A stretch of 64,000 nucleotides of DNA from Stenotrophomonas humi. GTDB lineage: Bacteria; Pseudomonadota; Gammaproteobacteria; Xanthomonadales; Xanthomonadaceae. The DNA is taken from assembly GCF_001431415.1 (NCBI RefSeq), contig NZ_LDJI01000003.1, forward strand, positions 114,904 through 178,903. The letters are read 5' to 3'. The translations under genes and the position numbers were made by a program. The notes under the pieces were generated by a model. It had not been told where the DNA came from and ran no database searches. It saw only the letters and a list, made by a program, of their open reading frames with translations. Shown in pieces: positions 1 to 10,720 of the stretch; the first letter of the stretch is position 1; each line of letters begins with the position of its first letter.

Positions 1-83
1 ATTGGCATCCGTTGCCGAGAATAACCTGTCATCCGTTGAGCGCGGATGATGCAATGCTTCCGCTTCGGGCGATACTACCGAAC

Positions 84-1355
84 ATGTCCGCCGAAACCCT
101 TGCCTCCATTCCTGTCTCAGCCCCCAGCCGGGCGACCTATGCACAGCGCGTGGCCTTCGTTTCAGAAATGGCCGGGCGCCTGCACCGCTACGGCACCACC
201 GCGCAGCGGCTGGAGGCGGCGGTGGTGGCATTGGCGCAGCAGTTGGATCTGGACTGCGAGCCCTGGTCAAACCCCACCGGTTTGATACTGAGTTTCAGCG
301 ACCCCACCCAGGCCATCGGCTCCAGTGATATCACCCGTGTGATCCGCCTTGGGCCCGGCGATACCGATCTGCATAAACTGGCCATGGCCGATGAGATTGC
401 CGACGCGGTGTCCACCGCGCGCATGAGCATTGCCCAGGGCCATACCGCGCTGCGGCAGCTGGATAAAGACCCAGGCATGCGCGGCAAGGTCCAGATGTTG
501 CTGTCCTTTACGCTCGGCTCGGCCGGTGTGGCCGGATTGTGGCGGCTGCCCTGGCTGGATATCGCCACTGCCGGTGTCACCGGCCTGTTGATTGGCCTGC
601 TGCTGTTCTATACCGACCGGCGGGTGGCCACGCGCGAGGCCAGCGATGCGCTGGCGGCATTGTTGGCCGGCTTTGTGGCGGTGCTGGTGGCCTCGTTCAT
701 CGGGCCGCTGAATTTGAATTCCACCATCATCGCCTCGCTGGTGATATTGCTGCCGGGCATGTCGCTGACCAATGCGGTCAATGAACTGGCCAGCCAGCAT
801 TGGGTATCGGGCACGGCACGTTTTGCCGGTGCGCTGACCACCATCATGAAACTCACCGTGGGCGCGATGATCGCGGTCACCATCGCGAATTTCATCGGTC
901 TGGAACCGGTGGTCAAGGCTTCGCGGCCGCAATCGGACTGGGTGGAATGGGGCTCGGTGCTGGTTGCATCGTTCGCCTTCGCCATGCTGTTCCGCGCCAG
1001 CAGGCGCGACTATCCGTGGGTGATGGCAGCCTCGCTGGCCGGTTATGCCATCTCCCGTTATGGCGGCCAGTTGTGGGGTGGCCCGGCCGGTATCTTCCTG
1101 GCGGCGATGATGCTTACCGCAGCCGGCAATCTGTTTGGCCGGCTGGTGCAGCGGCCGGGGGCGATCATCCGTTTGCCGGGCATCATCATGCTGGTTCCCG
1201 GCAGCATCAGTCTGCGCGGGGTATTGAACCTGGCCCAGCAGCAGAACGTGAACGCCGGGGAATCGGCCTTGCTGACCGTGTTGAACGTGGTGATGGCGCT
1301 GGTGGCCGGTTTGCTGTTCGGCAACCTGCTGGTGCCGGCACGCAAGAATCTGTAA
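84..1355 (+). CDS. ThrE-family threonine/serine exporter
   Basis: Predicted inner-membrane exporter of the ThrE type (N-terminal DUF1212/ThrE domain followed by a ThrE_2-like domain in one chain). After a soluble start of about 120 residues, with the conserved stretch RLHRYGTTAQRLEAAV near residues 31-46, there are about ten hydrophobic segments, with LVILLPGMSLTNAVNEL in the middle and IIMLVPGSISLRG near the end; these two matching P-G-S/M-L elements are typical of the two half domains. The frame is open from a TTG at 12 and there is another ATG at 54. I chose the ATG at 84 because the conserved part begins soon after it. About 423 residues. Family members export threonine or serine; the substrate here is inferred. 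The gene stands alone and is convergent with the H-NS-like gene. Confidence 0.85.
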   Translation: MSAETLASIPVSAPSRATYAQRVAFVSEMAGRLHRYGTTAQRLEAAVVALAQQLDLDCEPWSNPTGLILSFSDPTQAIGSSDITRVIRLGPGDTDLHKLAMADEIADAVSTARMSIAQGHTALRQLDKDPGMRGKVQMLLSFTLGSAGVAGLWRLPWLDIATAGVTGLLIGLLLFYTDRRVATREASDALAALLAGFVAVLVASFIGPLNLNSTIIASLVILLPGMSLTNAVNELASQHWVSGTARFAGALTTIMKLTVGAMIAVTIANFIGLEPVVKASRPQSDWVEWGSVLVASFAFAMLFRASRRDYPWVMAASLAGYAISRYGGQLWGGPAGIFLAAMMLTAAGNLFGRLVQRPGAIIRLPGIIMLVPGSISLRGVLNLAQQQNVNAGESALLTVLNVVMALVAGLLFGNLLVPARKNL

Positions 1356-1370
1356 CGACAGACCATAAAA

Positions 1371-1394
1371 AAACGCCGGCAGCTGCCGGCGTTT
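1371..1394. terminator. bidirectional terminator between thrE-like and H-NS-like genes
   Basis: A perfect 24-bp palindrome (arms AAACGCCGGCAG / CTGCCGGCGTTT) lies between two convergent genes. It is preceded by an A run and followed by CATTTT, so it can stop transcription from both sides. Confidence 0.85.
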
Positions 1395-1409
1395 CATTTT
1401 CAATCCTGA

Positions 1410-1787
1410 TTACTTTTGAATCAGGAAATCTTCAACCTTGCGGCCCTGGTTGGTGAACTCGGCCAGCCAGCGCGGCTGCTTGCCACGGCCGGTCCAGGTT
1501 TCTGCCGGGTTGGCCGGATTGCGATACTTCGGTGCCACCTTCGGCAGGGTACGGCCGGTCTTGGCTGCGCCCTTGGCGGCCTTGGTGCCACGCACGGCCT
1601 TGACGGCGGGAGCGCCGGCGCCGAACAGTTCTTCAATGCTGTAGCCCGCCTTCTTGGCGGCAGCGGTCAGCTGAGCCCGAACCTTGGTGATCGGCTGGCG
1701 CTTGGCGACAACGGTTTTGCGCTTCTGGGCGTCGCGGATCAGTGCGGCCAGTTCTTTGGCCGACAGGTTGCTCAGATCAATACTCAT
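1410..1787 (-). CDS. H-NS family nucleoid-associated protein
   Basis: A 125-residue basic protein of the H-NS/histone-like nucleoid-structuring family. The C-terminal DNA-binding signature TWTGRGKQPRWL sits at residues 97-108, the GRGxxPxWL form common in Burkholderia and Xanthomonas relatives. The N-terminal part (residues 1-50) is helical and should mediate oligomerisation. The middle is an Ala/Lys-rich linker (about residues 58-85) resembling histone tails. Such proteins bind AT-rich DNA and silence surface and virulence genes; the adhesin genes in this window are plausible but unproven targets. It is a single-gene unit with its own candidate promoter (1847-1876) and a strong shared terminator. 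The ATG follows a GGAG about 8-10 bases upstream. Confidence 0.93.
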   Translation of the reverse strand: MSIDLSNLSAKELAALIRDAQKRKTVVAKRQPITKVRAQLTAAAKKAGYSIEELFGAGAPAVKAVRGTKAAKGAAKTGRTLPKVAPKYRNPANPAETWTGRGKQPRWLAEFTNQGRKVEDFLIQK

Positions 1788-1846
1788 CTAATTGACTACT
1801 CCGGATAATGGGTTCATGGGGAAAGCCAATCCGTGGCAGCGCCGCA

Positions 1847-1876
1847 AGAATAGCGGGCACGCGGTGTGGATGACAA
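1847..1876 (-). promoter_or_regulatory. candidate sigma-70 promoter of the H-NS-like gene
   Basis: Read on the minus strand, TTGTCA (1876-1871) and TATTCT (1852-1847) are 18 bases apart and about 60 bases upstream of the start codon. Each box matches most of the consensus. Spotted by eye only. Confidence 0.45.
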
Positions 1877-1905
1877 ACCAAATACCGTTTTGGGTGTTAT
1901 GTGCA

Positions 1906-1935
1906 AATGAAAAGGCCGGGATGTTTCCCGGCCTT
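1906..1935 (-). terminator. proS terminator
   Basis: A 10-bp stem AAGGCCGGGA/TCCCGGCCTT (1912-1921 and 1926-1935) with a 4-base loop starts 7 bases after the proS stop. On the minus strand it is followed by TTCATTT. Confidence 0.8.
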
Positions 1936-1941
1936 CGCAGA

Positions 1942-3636
1942 TTACCCGATGATTTTCTGCAGAACCGTGGAGCGGTCAAGGTTCTCAGCTTCGCTGGCAT
2001 TGCGCGCACGATATTCAAACGTGCCTGCGGCCAGACCGCGCTCGGACACCACGATGCGATGCGGGATGCCGATCAGCTCCATGTCGGCGAACATCGCGCC
2101 CGGGCGCAGACCCCGGTCGTCCAGCACCGCATCGACACCGGCGGCCTGCAGATCGGCCAGCAGGGCTTCGGCGGCGGCGATGACCGCGGCATCCTGCTTG
2201 GGGTTGATCATGCACACCACTGCCTGCCAGGGCGCCATCGCGACCGGCCAGAGAATGCCGGCATCGTCGTGGTTCTGCTCGATGGCGGCGGCGACGATGC
2301 GCGATACGCCGATGCCGTAGCAACCCATCGCCATCACCGCAGCCTTGCCGCTCTCATCCACCACGGTGGCCTTGAGCACTTCGGCATACTTGCGGCCGAG
2401 CTGGAACACATGGCCCACTTCAATGCCGCGCGTGATCTTCAGTTCGCCGCCGTCGCGGGCACGGTCGCCCGCCTTGACGTTGCGGATATCGGCCACTTCC
2501 GGCTCGGGCAGATCGCGGCCCCAGTTGACGCCGGCAAGGTGGAAGCCCTTTTCGTTGGCGCCGATGACGAAATCGGCCATGGCGGCCACGTCACGATCCG
2601 CCACCACGCGGATCGCCTTGCGCGGATTGAGCGGACCGAGGAAGCCCGGTTCGCTGCCCAGGTGCTCGGAAATCTCGGCCTCGCTGGCCATGCGGTAGTC
2701 GGCCAGGCCGGCGACCTTGGCCAGCTTGATCTCATTGACCTCGTGGTCACCGCGTACCAGCGCCAGCACGAATTCCTTCCCGGTGGTCATCACCGCGATG
2801 GACTTGACCGTGCGCAGCAGGGCGATGTTCATCAGCGCGGCCACGTCTTCGCAGGTCTTCTGGGTGGGCGTGTCGATCCTGCGCAGTTCCTCGCTGGCGG
2901 CCGCGCGCGGTGCGGGGTCAGCGGCGACGGCGGCTTCGACATTGGCTGCGTAGTCCGAGCCGGTGGAGAACACCAGTGCGTCCTCGCCCGAATCGGCGAT
3001 CACATGGAATTCCTGCGACGCATCGCCGCCAATGGCGCCCGAATCGGCCTGCACCGCGCGGAACTCCAGTCCCAGACGGGTGAAGATGCGGGCGTAGGCG
3101 GCCTTCATGTTCTCGTATTCGGCGACCAGGCTGGCGTCGTCCAGATGGAAGGAATAGGCATCCTTCATCAGGAACTCGCGCGAACGCATCACACCGAAAC
3201 GCGGGCGGATTTCGTCGCGGAACTTGGTCTGGATCTGATAGAAATTGACCGGCAGCTGCTTGTAGCTGGCCAGTTCCTGACGCGCGAAGTCGGTGATCGC
3301 TTCTTCAGCGGTCGGGCTGTAGCAGTACTCCTGCTCCTTGCGGTCCTTGATCTTCAGCAACTGGCCGCCGAACTTCTCCCAGCGCCCGGTTTCCTCCCAC
3401 AGCTCCTTGGGCTGGATGGTCGGCAACTGCAGCTCCACCGCGCCGGCGCGGTTCATCTCCTCGCGCACGATGCCTTCCACCTTGCGTAGCACCCGCAGGC
3501 CCAGCGGCGACCAGGTGTACAGGCCCGAGGCCAGCTTGCGGATCATGCCCGCGCGCAGCATCAGCTTGTGGCTGATCAGCTCGGCGTCGGCGGGGGTTTC
3601 CTTGGTGGTGTGCAGGTGGAAGCGGGACAGGCGCAT
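1942..3636 (-). CDS. proS: prolyl-tRNA synthetase
   Basis: Class II aminoacyl-tRNA synthetase that charges tRNA-Pro, 564 residues, the length of the bacterial (E. coli type) ProRS. The N-terminal catalytic part contains motif 2 as [18 protein letters not shown] long insertion editing (INS) domain separates it from motif 3 ([10 protein letters not shown] at about residues 437-446), and an anticodon-binding domain ends the protein. The frame is open to 3732 but I chose the ATG at 3636 ([13 protein letters not shown]) because homologues start there; the upstream residues are Pro/Ala-rich and unconserved. It has its own terminator and is probably transcribed alone. Confidence 0.97.
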   Translation of the reverse strand: MRLSRFHLHTTKETPADAELISHKLMLRAGMIRKLASGLYTWSPLGLRVLRKVEGIVREEMNRAGAVELQLPTIQPKELWEETGRWEKFGGQLLKIKDRKEQEYCYSPTAEEAITDFARQELASYKQLPVNFYQIQTKFRDEIRPRFGVMRSREFLMKDAYSFHLDDASLVAEYENMKAAYARIFTRLGLEFRAVQADSGAIGGDASQEFHVIADSGEDALVFSTGSDYAANVEAAVAADPAPRAAASEELRRIDTPTQKTCEDVAALMNIALLRTVKSIAVMTTGKEFVLALVRGDHEVNEIKLAKVAGLADYRMASEAEISEHLGSEPGFLGPLNPRKAIRVVADRDVAAMADFVIGANEKGFHLAGVNWGRDLPEPEVADIRNVKAGDRARDGGELKITRGIEVGHVFQLGRKYAEVLKATVVDESGKAAVMAMGCYGIGVSRIVAAAIEQNHDDAGILWPVAMAPWQAVVCMINPKQDAAVIAAAEALLADLQAAGVDAVLDDRGLRPGAMFADMELIGIPHRIVVSERGLAAGTFEYRARNASEAENLDRSTVLQKIIG

Positions 3637-3885
3637 GGGAGGGCTTCGCAAAACGGCGGAATCGCCTATTTTGCCAGCCTTGTCGCTTGCTGGGGGTGCT
3701 GGCGCGGATCTATCCGGGGACAGGAGCGCCACACATCCGGGAGCGGGACGGCATTGGCCCGCTTGAGGCTACCGCTCCGCAGCCTCTTCCTGGCTCCAGC
3801 GAGGAACGGGCGGTTCTGCAACCCGGGGCCTGAGCAGCAGGGCATCCGCCGGCGGCATGGGACTCCCTCAACTCCCAATTCCTGC

Positions 3886-3909
3886 GGCCTCAGGGTTTGG
3901 CCTGAGGCC
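3886..3909 (-). terminator. hairpin at the end of the DUF4124 gene
   Basis: GGCCTCAGG and CCTGAGGCC form a 9-bp stem with a 6-base loop that overlaps the stop codon of the DUF4124 gene. No clear U run follows, so it could be a transcript-protecting hairpin rather than a terminator. The remaining 3637-3885, between proS and this gene, holds no convincing gene. Confidence 0.4.
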
Positions 3910-4273
3910 TGCAATAGACGGCGGCGGCCGATTCTGCCAGCTGCTTCTGGGCGGCGCGCTGGGTGTCGTCCAGCTCGGTGTCCGGCTTGCCGTCACCATC
4001 GGTATCGCGCATGACCCGGTTGTTGCCAGCCAGGATCTCCAGGTTCTTGCGTGCGCCCAGGCATTGCTCGGATTCGCCCGCTTCAGCCGGCGCGGCCTCG
4101 GCCACCGGGGCGCCACTGGCGGCAATGCGACGGGTTTCGTACTGCTGGCCGGCCGGCGGGCGCTCGGAATACTGGGTGACTCCGTTGGCATCCTTCCACT
4201 TGTACAGGTTGCCGGCACCCGCGCTGGCGGAGGCCAGCAGGAGCAGGCAGCAGAGACGGGGCAGGGCACGCAT
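3890..4273 (-). CDS. DUF4124 domain-containing exported protein
   Basis: A small 127-residue protein with a signal peptide (MRALPRLCCLLLLASASAGAG) followed by a DUF4124 domain, recognisable from LYKWKDANGVTQYSERPP near residues 22-39. The rest is Ala/Glu-rich, with a DTDGDGKPDTELDD stretch that resembles a calcium-binding loop (D-x-D-x-D-G) at about residues 93-106. I chose the ATG at 4273 rather than the longer open frame because the signal peptide begins there. DUF4124 proteins are envelope proteins of unknown role, frequent in xanthomonads and pseudomonads. It is divergent from pssA, with 83 bases between the starts. Confidence 0.8.
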   Translation of the reverse strand: MRALPRLCCLLLLASASAGAGNLYKWKDANGVTQYSERPPAGQQYETRRIAASGAPVAEAAPAEAGESEQCLGARKNLEILAGNNRVMRDTDGDGKPDTELDDTQRAAQKQLAESAAAVYCRPQAKP

Positions 4274-4356
4274 GGCGACTCCGGGACAGTGAAACTGGGC
4301 AGGTGGTGATTGCAGCACCCGGTGACGTGGCTGGCAAGTCGATTAAACTCCCCGGT

Positions 4357-5136
4357 ATGGACGAAATGAGACCCAAACCGCGTTCGCGCAGCATCTACCT
4401 GCTGCCGAACCTGTTCACCACCGCCGGGCTGTTTGCCGGCTTCTACGCCATCATCGCCGCATCCAACGGGGACTTCGTCAACGCCAGCATCGCGGTGTTC
4501 GTGGCCGCCATCATGGATGGCCTGGACGGGCGCGTTGCGCGTTTGACCGGCACCAGCAGTGAATTCGGCGTGCAATACGACTCGCTGGCCGACCTGGTCA
4601 GCTTCGGCATGGCGCCGGCGCTGGTGATGTACCACTGGTCGCTGTCATCGCTGAAGTTCGACGGCGAGATCCTCGGTCGCGTCGGCTGGTCGGCGGCGTT
4701 CCTTTACGCGGCCTGCGCGGCGCTGCGTCTGGCCCGCTTCAATACCCAGGTGGGGTCGGTCGACAAGCGCTGGTTCATCGGCCTTGCCAGCCCGGCCGCT
4801 GCCGGCTTGATGATGTCCTTTGTCTGGGCCTTTGCCGATGGCAACCTCGGATTGAACGGCGAGGAACTGCGCTATGTGGCGCTGGCGGTGACGATTGTCT
4901 CGGGCCTGCTGATGGTCAGCCGCATCCGCTTCTGGAGTTTCAAGGGCGGCGCTGAGAAGGGGCCGCGTTCGGAGCGTGTGCCGTTCCTGGTGCTGGCGCT
5001 GGTGCCGATCGTCATCGCCATCATGGTGCTTGATCCGCCGCGTGTGCTGTTCACCGTGGGCGTGGTGTACGCGCTGTCCGGCCCGGTGATGTGGGCCCTG
5101 CAGCGTTGGCGGCAGCCGGCCGGCAAGGTGCAGTGA
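4357..5136 (+). CDS. pssA: CDP-diacylglycerol--serine O-phosphatidyltransferase
   Basis: Integral membrane enzyme that makes phosphatidylserine from CDP-diacylglycerol and L-serine, the first step to phosphatidylethanolamine. The full CDP-alcohol phosphotransferase signature is present: D57-G58, A61-R62, G71, D75, D79. About seven hydrophobic segments fill the 259 residues. This is the integral-membrane type I-like PssA, not the peripheral enzyme of E. coli. The start is ATG 4357; an upstream in-frame GTG-initiated extension is unsupported. It is followed, with a 4-base GTGA overlap, by the holD-like gene and then rimI, so the three are probably co-transcribed. Confidence 0.95.
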   Translation: MDEMRPKPRSRSIYLLPNLFTTAGLFAGFYAIIAASNGDFVNASIAVFVAAIMDGLDGRVARLTGTSSEFGVQYDSLADLVSFGMAPALVMYHWSLSSLKFDGEILGRVGWSAAFLYAACAALRLARFNTQVGSVDKRWFIGLASPAAAGLMMSFVWAFADGNLGLNGEELRYVALAVTIVSGLLMVSRIRFWSFKGGAEKGPRSERVPFLVLALVPIVIAIMVLDPPRVLFTVGVVYALSGPVMWALQRWRQPAGKVQ

Positions 5137-5594
5137 CCGGCACCGCGCCCTCGCCGATGTGGTCCACGCAGCAGCAGGCATGGCTGCAGGCGATGGGCTA
5201 TACGGTTTATCTGGAAGGCAGCGCGCTGGACGCGCTTGCCTCGGCCGAGGCGGCAATGCCTGCGCCGGTAGCCGTCGAAATTGAACCCATGGCTGCGCCT
5301 GCACCGCGTGCGGCACCGCCGCCGCGACGGGAAGCGCCGCAGGCATCGGCACCAGAAACTCCAGTGACCGCCGCCAGCAGGCCGCTGTCGAACGCGGGCC
5401 GTCGTGCGGGTGGGTTGCGCATGCCAGACCGCCTGCAGATCGCCTTGCTGCGTGCTTCCGGCTGCAATCCAAATGACCCGCAGACGCGCGTGCTGATGGA
5501 CAGCTGGCCGTTGGCCGAGTTGCGCGCCGACCCTGCCGCCAAGCGCGCGCTGTGGCCGCAACTGCGCGCACTGCGGCGGAAGCAACGGCCGTGA
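5133..5594 (+). CDS. holD: putative DNA polymerase III psi subunit (HolD-like)
   Basis: A 153-residue protein starting at a GTG that overlaps the pssA stop (GTGA); an ATG at 5157 is the alternative. The N-terminal QQQAWLQAMGYTVYLEGSAL resembles the start of E. coli psi (W-x-L-Q-x-L-G-I-T-x-W-x-L-R). The C-terminal WPLAELRADPAAKRALWPQL closely resembles the psi signature L-x-D-L-R-A-N-P-x-A-R-A-A-L-W-x-Q. Between them lies a Pro/Ala-rich linker (about residues 45-90). It sits directly upstream of rimI, as holD does in E. coli, and ends in a GTGA overlap with rimI. In the clamp loader, psi joins chi (HolC, encoded at 10190-10624) to the complex. The assignment comes from remembered motifs plus synteny, not from a search. 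Confidence 0.7.
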   Translation: MTGTAPSPMWSTQQQAWLQAMGYTVYLEGSALDALASAEAAMPAPVAVEIEPMAAPAPRAAPPPRREAPQASAPETPVTAASRPLSNAGRRAGGLRMPDRLQIALLRASGCNPNDPQTRVLMDSWPLAELRADPAAKRALWPQLRALRRKQRP

Positions 5595-6088
5595 ACGCGC
5601 AGGCTCGCGAACCGAGGCCGGCAATGCGGCCGATGTTCGAGGATGACCTGGATGCGGTGATGGAGGTCGAGCTTCGCGCTTACCCGTTCCCGTGGACACC
5701 GGGCATCTTCCAGGATTGCCTGCGAGCGGGTTATCCCGGCCGCGTGCTGCTGCTGGACGGGCGCATCGCAGGCTACGGCATGCTGAGCCTGGCGGCCGAT
5801 GAAGCGCATGTGCTCAATGTCTGCGTGGACCCGCGGGTGCAATCGCGCGGGCACGGCCGGCAGTTGCTGCGTGAGCTGGTGCGTGCGGCACGGCAGCGCG
5901 GTGCGGTGCGGGTGTTCCTGGAAGTGCGTCCCTCGAATACGCCGGCCATCGCGCTGTATCACAGCGAAGGTTTCAACGAGATCGGCCGTCGTCCGCGGTA
6001 CTACCCGGCCGAGAACGGGCGCGAGGATGCCTTGGTGATGGCAATGGAACTGGTGGATGAGGACATCACCACCATGCCGCCGCTGTAA
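5591..6088 (+). CDS. rimI: ribosomal protein bS18 alanine N-acetyltransferase
   Basis: GNAT acetyltransferase that acetylates the N-terminal alanine of ribosomal protein S18. The GNAT core is clear: the FPWT stretch near residue 36, the acetyl-CoA binding motif VDPRVQSRGHGRQLL in the middle, then LEVRPSNTPAIALYHSEGF and the RimI-typical ending RRPRYYPAENGREDALVMAMEL. I chose the GTG at 5591 overlapping the previous stop (165 residues); ATG 5624 would also keep the domain. It is the last gene of the pssA-holD-rimI unit and runs towards the DMT transporter gene, only 47 bases away. Confidence 0.92.
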   Translation: MNAQAREPRPAMRPMFEDDLDAVMEVELRAYPFPWTPGIFQDCLRAGYPGRVLLLDGRIAGYGMLSLAADEAHVLNVCVDPRVQSRGHGRQLLRELVRAARQRGAVRVFLEVRPSNTPAIALYHSEGFNEIGRRPRYYPAENGREDALVMAMELVDEDITTMPPL

Positions 6089-6135
6089 TGGGCTAGTTCA
6101 ATCAATTCGTGGATGGGGAGGCGGTTGTCGATGCC

Positions 6136-6960
6136 TCAGCCAAGTCGCAGCAGGACCACGCCGAGCACGATAAGTGCCGCCGCCAGAAGGCGACGGCGGC
6201 TGATGCGTTCCTTCAGCACAATGGCCGATATCAGCAATGCGAACAGGATCGAGGTTTCGCGCAGCGCGGCGATGATCGCGACCGGCGCCAGGGTCATCGC
6301 CCACAGCGCGATGCCGTAGGACGTGGTGGTGCCGACGCCGCCGATCAATCCGCGTGCCCAGTTGTCACGGAAGTACGCCTGCAGCTGCGTGCGGCGGGTG
6401 ACCAATGCCCATAGCGGAAGCGGCAGGCCGGACAGCAGGAACAACCACAGCGTGTAGCTCAGCGGGTGCCCCGACAAACGCGCGCCCTGTGCATCCACCA
6501 CCGTGTAGGTGGCAATCACCAGTGCAATGAACAGCGGCAACTGGAGGTTGCGTCGGTTGCCGGCGCCGGCCATGCACAGGATGCCAACGCTGACCATTGC
6601 TATGCCGGCCCAGCTGCCGGCAGGCAGATGTTCACCAAACACCAGGCTGCTTGCCAAGGCCACCAACAAGGGGGCGCTGCCGCGCATCAACGGATAGGAC
6701 AGGCTCATGTCGGCGACGTGATAGGCGCGCGCCACCAGCATGTAATAGCCGACCTGCAGCAAGGCGGAAGCAGCCAGCCAGGGCCAGCTCGCAGGGGCAG
6801 GCAGCGGCAGCCAGGGTAGTACCAGCGCGGACAATGCGGCGGCCCAGCCGGTGACCAGGATGGTAGTCAGTAGTTTGTCGCCACCGAGTTTGACGATGGC
6901 ATTCCAGCCGGCATGCAACAGCGCGGCGAGCAGGACGGCGCAGAAGATTCCCAGTGACAT
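6136..6960 (-). CDS. EamA/DMT-family permease
   Basis: A 274-residue polytopic inner-membrane protein of the drug/metabolite transporter superfamily. It has about ten hydrophobic helices arranged as two EamA repeats; each repeat ends with the typical conserved helix (MLVARAYHVADMSLSYPLMRGSAPLLVAL in the first half, IIAALRETSILFALLISAIVLKERISRRR in the second, where the R-E-T and K-E-R residues are family hallmarks). The start is the ATG at 6960, at the first predicted helix. The substrate cannot be read from the sequence. It lies between rimI (convergent) and valS (same strand, separate terminator). Confidence 0.85.
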   Translation of the reverse strand: MSLGIFCAVLLAALLHAGWNAIVKLGGDKLLTTILVTGWAAALSALVLPWLPLPAPASWPWLAASALLQVGYYMLVARAYHVADMSLSYPLMRGSAPLLVALASSLVFGEHLPAGSWAGIAMVSVGILCMAGAGNRRNLQLPLFIALVIATYTVVDAQGARLSGHPLSYTLWLFLLSGLPLPLWALVTRRTQLQAYFRDNWARGLIGGVGTTTSYGIALWAMTLAPVAIIAALRETSILFALLISAIVLKERISRRRLLAAALIVLGVVLLRLG

Positions 6961-7078
6961 GGGGGACGTGTGTTTGGGTGCTGGTGGAGGGTAGTTGGAA
7001 AAGCGGGAAGCGGGAAATGCGAAGGACAGATGAGGGCATTTCTGTTTTCCGCTCCCAACGCTTTCAATGACCCAAAAG

Positions 7079-7104
7079 AAAACGCCGCCCAAGGGCGGCG
7101 TTTT
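7079..7104 (-). terminator. valS operon terminator
   Basis: A stem of AAAACGCCGCCC and GGGCGGCGTTTT with a 2-base centre lies 22 bases after the valS stop. The A and T runs make it efficient on the minus strand, and possible on both. Confidence 0.85.
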
Positions 7105-7126
7105 CAATCAGTACATCGGCAAGGTC

Positions 7127-9952
<2,826 letters not shown>

Positions 9953-9985
9953 GCGGGGGAACCGGATAAAAACGTGGGAGGGAGA

Positions 9986-10177
9986 TCAGCGGGCGCCGAG
10001 CGCGCGCTGGATCTTCTTGTCGGTGTGGTACTGGCTGACGGCGTATGCAGCCCAGATGGCGGCGGGCAGCCAGCCGATCAAGGTGATCTGCAGCATCAGG
10101 CAGACGATGCCGGAAATCGGCCGGCCGATGGTGAAGAAGGCCAGCCATGGCAGCAGAATGGCAATCAGCAGGCGCAT
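9986..10177 (-). CDS. Pmp3/YqaE family small membrane protein
   Basis: A 63-residue protein with two hydrophobic segments (about residues 3-14 and 21-47) and the Pmp3 pattern: LLPWLAFFTIGRPISGIVCLMLQ followed by IGWLPAAIWAAYAV and a short basic tail. Pmp3/YqaE/SNA proteins are small plasma-membrane proteins that influence membrane potential and salt tolerance in yeast and plants; the bacterial role is unclear. It is placed between holC and valS, 12 bases after holC and 33 before valS, so almost certainly co-transcribed with them. Confidence 0.85.
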   Translation of the reverse strand: MRLLIAILLPWLAFFTIGRPISGIVCLMLQITLIGWLPAAIWAAYAVSQYHTDKKIQRALGAR

Positions 10178-10189
10178 CGTCGTCCTTCC

Positions 10190-10624
10190 TTACATGTCAT
10201 GTTTGTTGAGCGCATGGCCGGCGGCCTTGTACTGGCGCCAGCGCTCACGCAGCGGTTCGCGTGCGGCAGGGTCGGCCGGCACCACTTCCAGCACCCGCTC
10301 ACAGGCGCCCAGGTAGGGCTCATCGCGCAGGTTGATCACCAGCGGCCGCTCCGGTGCATCGGCACCGGGTACGGCGATCAGCACGATGGCTTCTTCCTCA
10401 TCCACGTCCTCGCCGATGATCTGGTGAGGGATGTAGGCATCCGGGTCGAATGACCACAACAACTCATCCAGTTCCTCGGCCTGGGCTTGATCGCGTGCCA
10501 GCACCAGCGTGTACAGGCCGGCATCATTGGCTTTGCGGGCCAGTTCGCACACCAGCTTCAGCGGTTCGGTGAGGAAGCGCGGCTTGGCAATCAGGTAGAA
10601 GTCGGCACGAATCAAGGCAGGCAA
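10190..10624 (-). CDS. holC: DNA polymerase III chi subunit
   Basis: Chi subunit of the clamp loader, which contacts single-stranded DNA-binding protein and psi. About 144 residues with the HolC pattern: ADFYLI at the N-terminus, CELARKANDAGLYTLVLARD, a D-E-L-L-W-S-F-D-P-D-A-Y-I-P-H run in the middle, and RPLVINLRDE towards the C-terminus. The frame has no ATG at its start. The TTG at 10624 gives the stated length, and a second TTG at 10615 would place the start three codons nearer to the conserved ADFYLI; no strong ribosome site decides between them. It follows pepA and precedes the pmp3-like gene. A possible partner, psi, is encoded at 5133-5594. Confidence 0.93.
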   Translation of the reverse strand: MPALIRADFYLIAKPRFLTEPLKLVCELARKANDAGLYTLVLARDQAQAEELDELLWSFDPDAYIPHQIIGEDVDEEEAIVLIAVPGADAPERPLVINLRDEPYLGACERVLEVVPADPAAREPLRERWRQYKAAGHALNKHDM

Positions 10625-10631
10625 CCGGAAA

Positions 10632-10710
10632 GGGGAACAGGGAATGAAGGTGCCGAAGGCGGGGCGGGGAACCGGCGCGGGGAATTCTCATTCCCCGTTC
10701 CCTGTTCCCC
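10632..10710. repeat. imperfect inverted repeat between pepA and holC
   Basis: The arm GGGGAACAGGGA (10632-10643) is matched by TCCCTGTTCCCC (10699-10710); next to the right arm a second related block (ATTCCCCGTTCCC) is inserted. G-rich GGGAACAGGGAATG strings of this kind recur between genes in xanthomonads. The transcript of the pepA operon would fold here. Confidence 0.6.
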
Positions 10711-10720
10711 ATTTCCTGCT

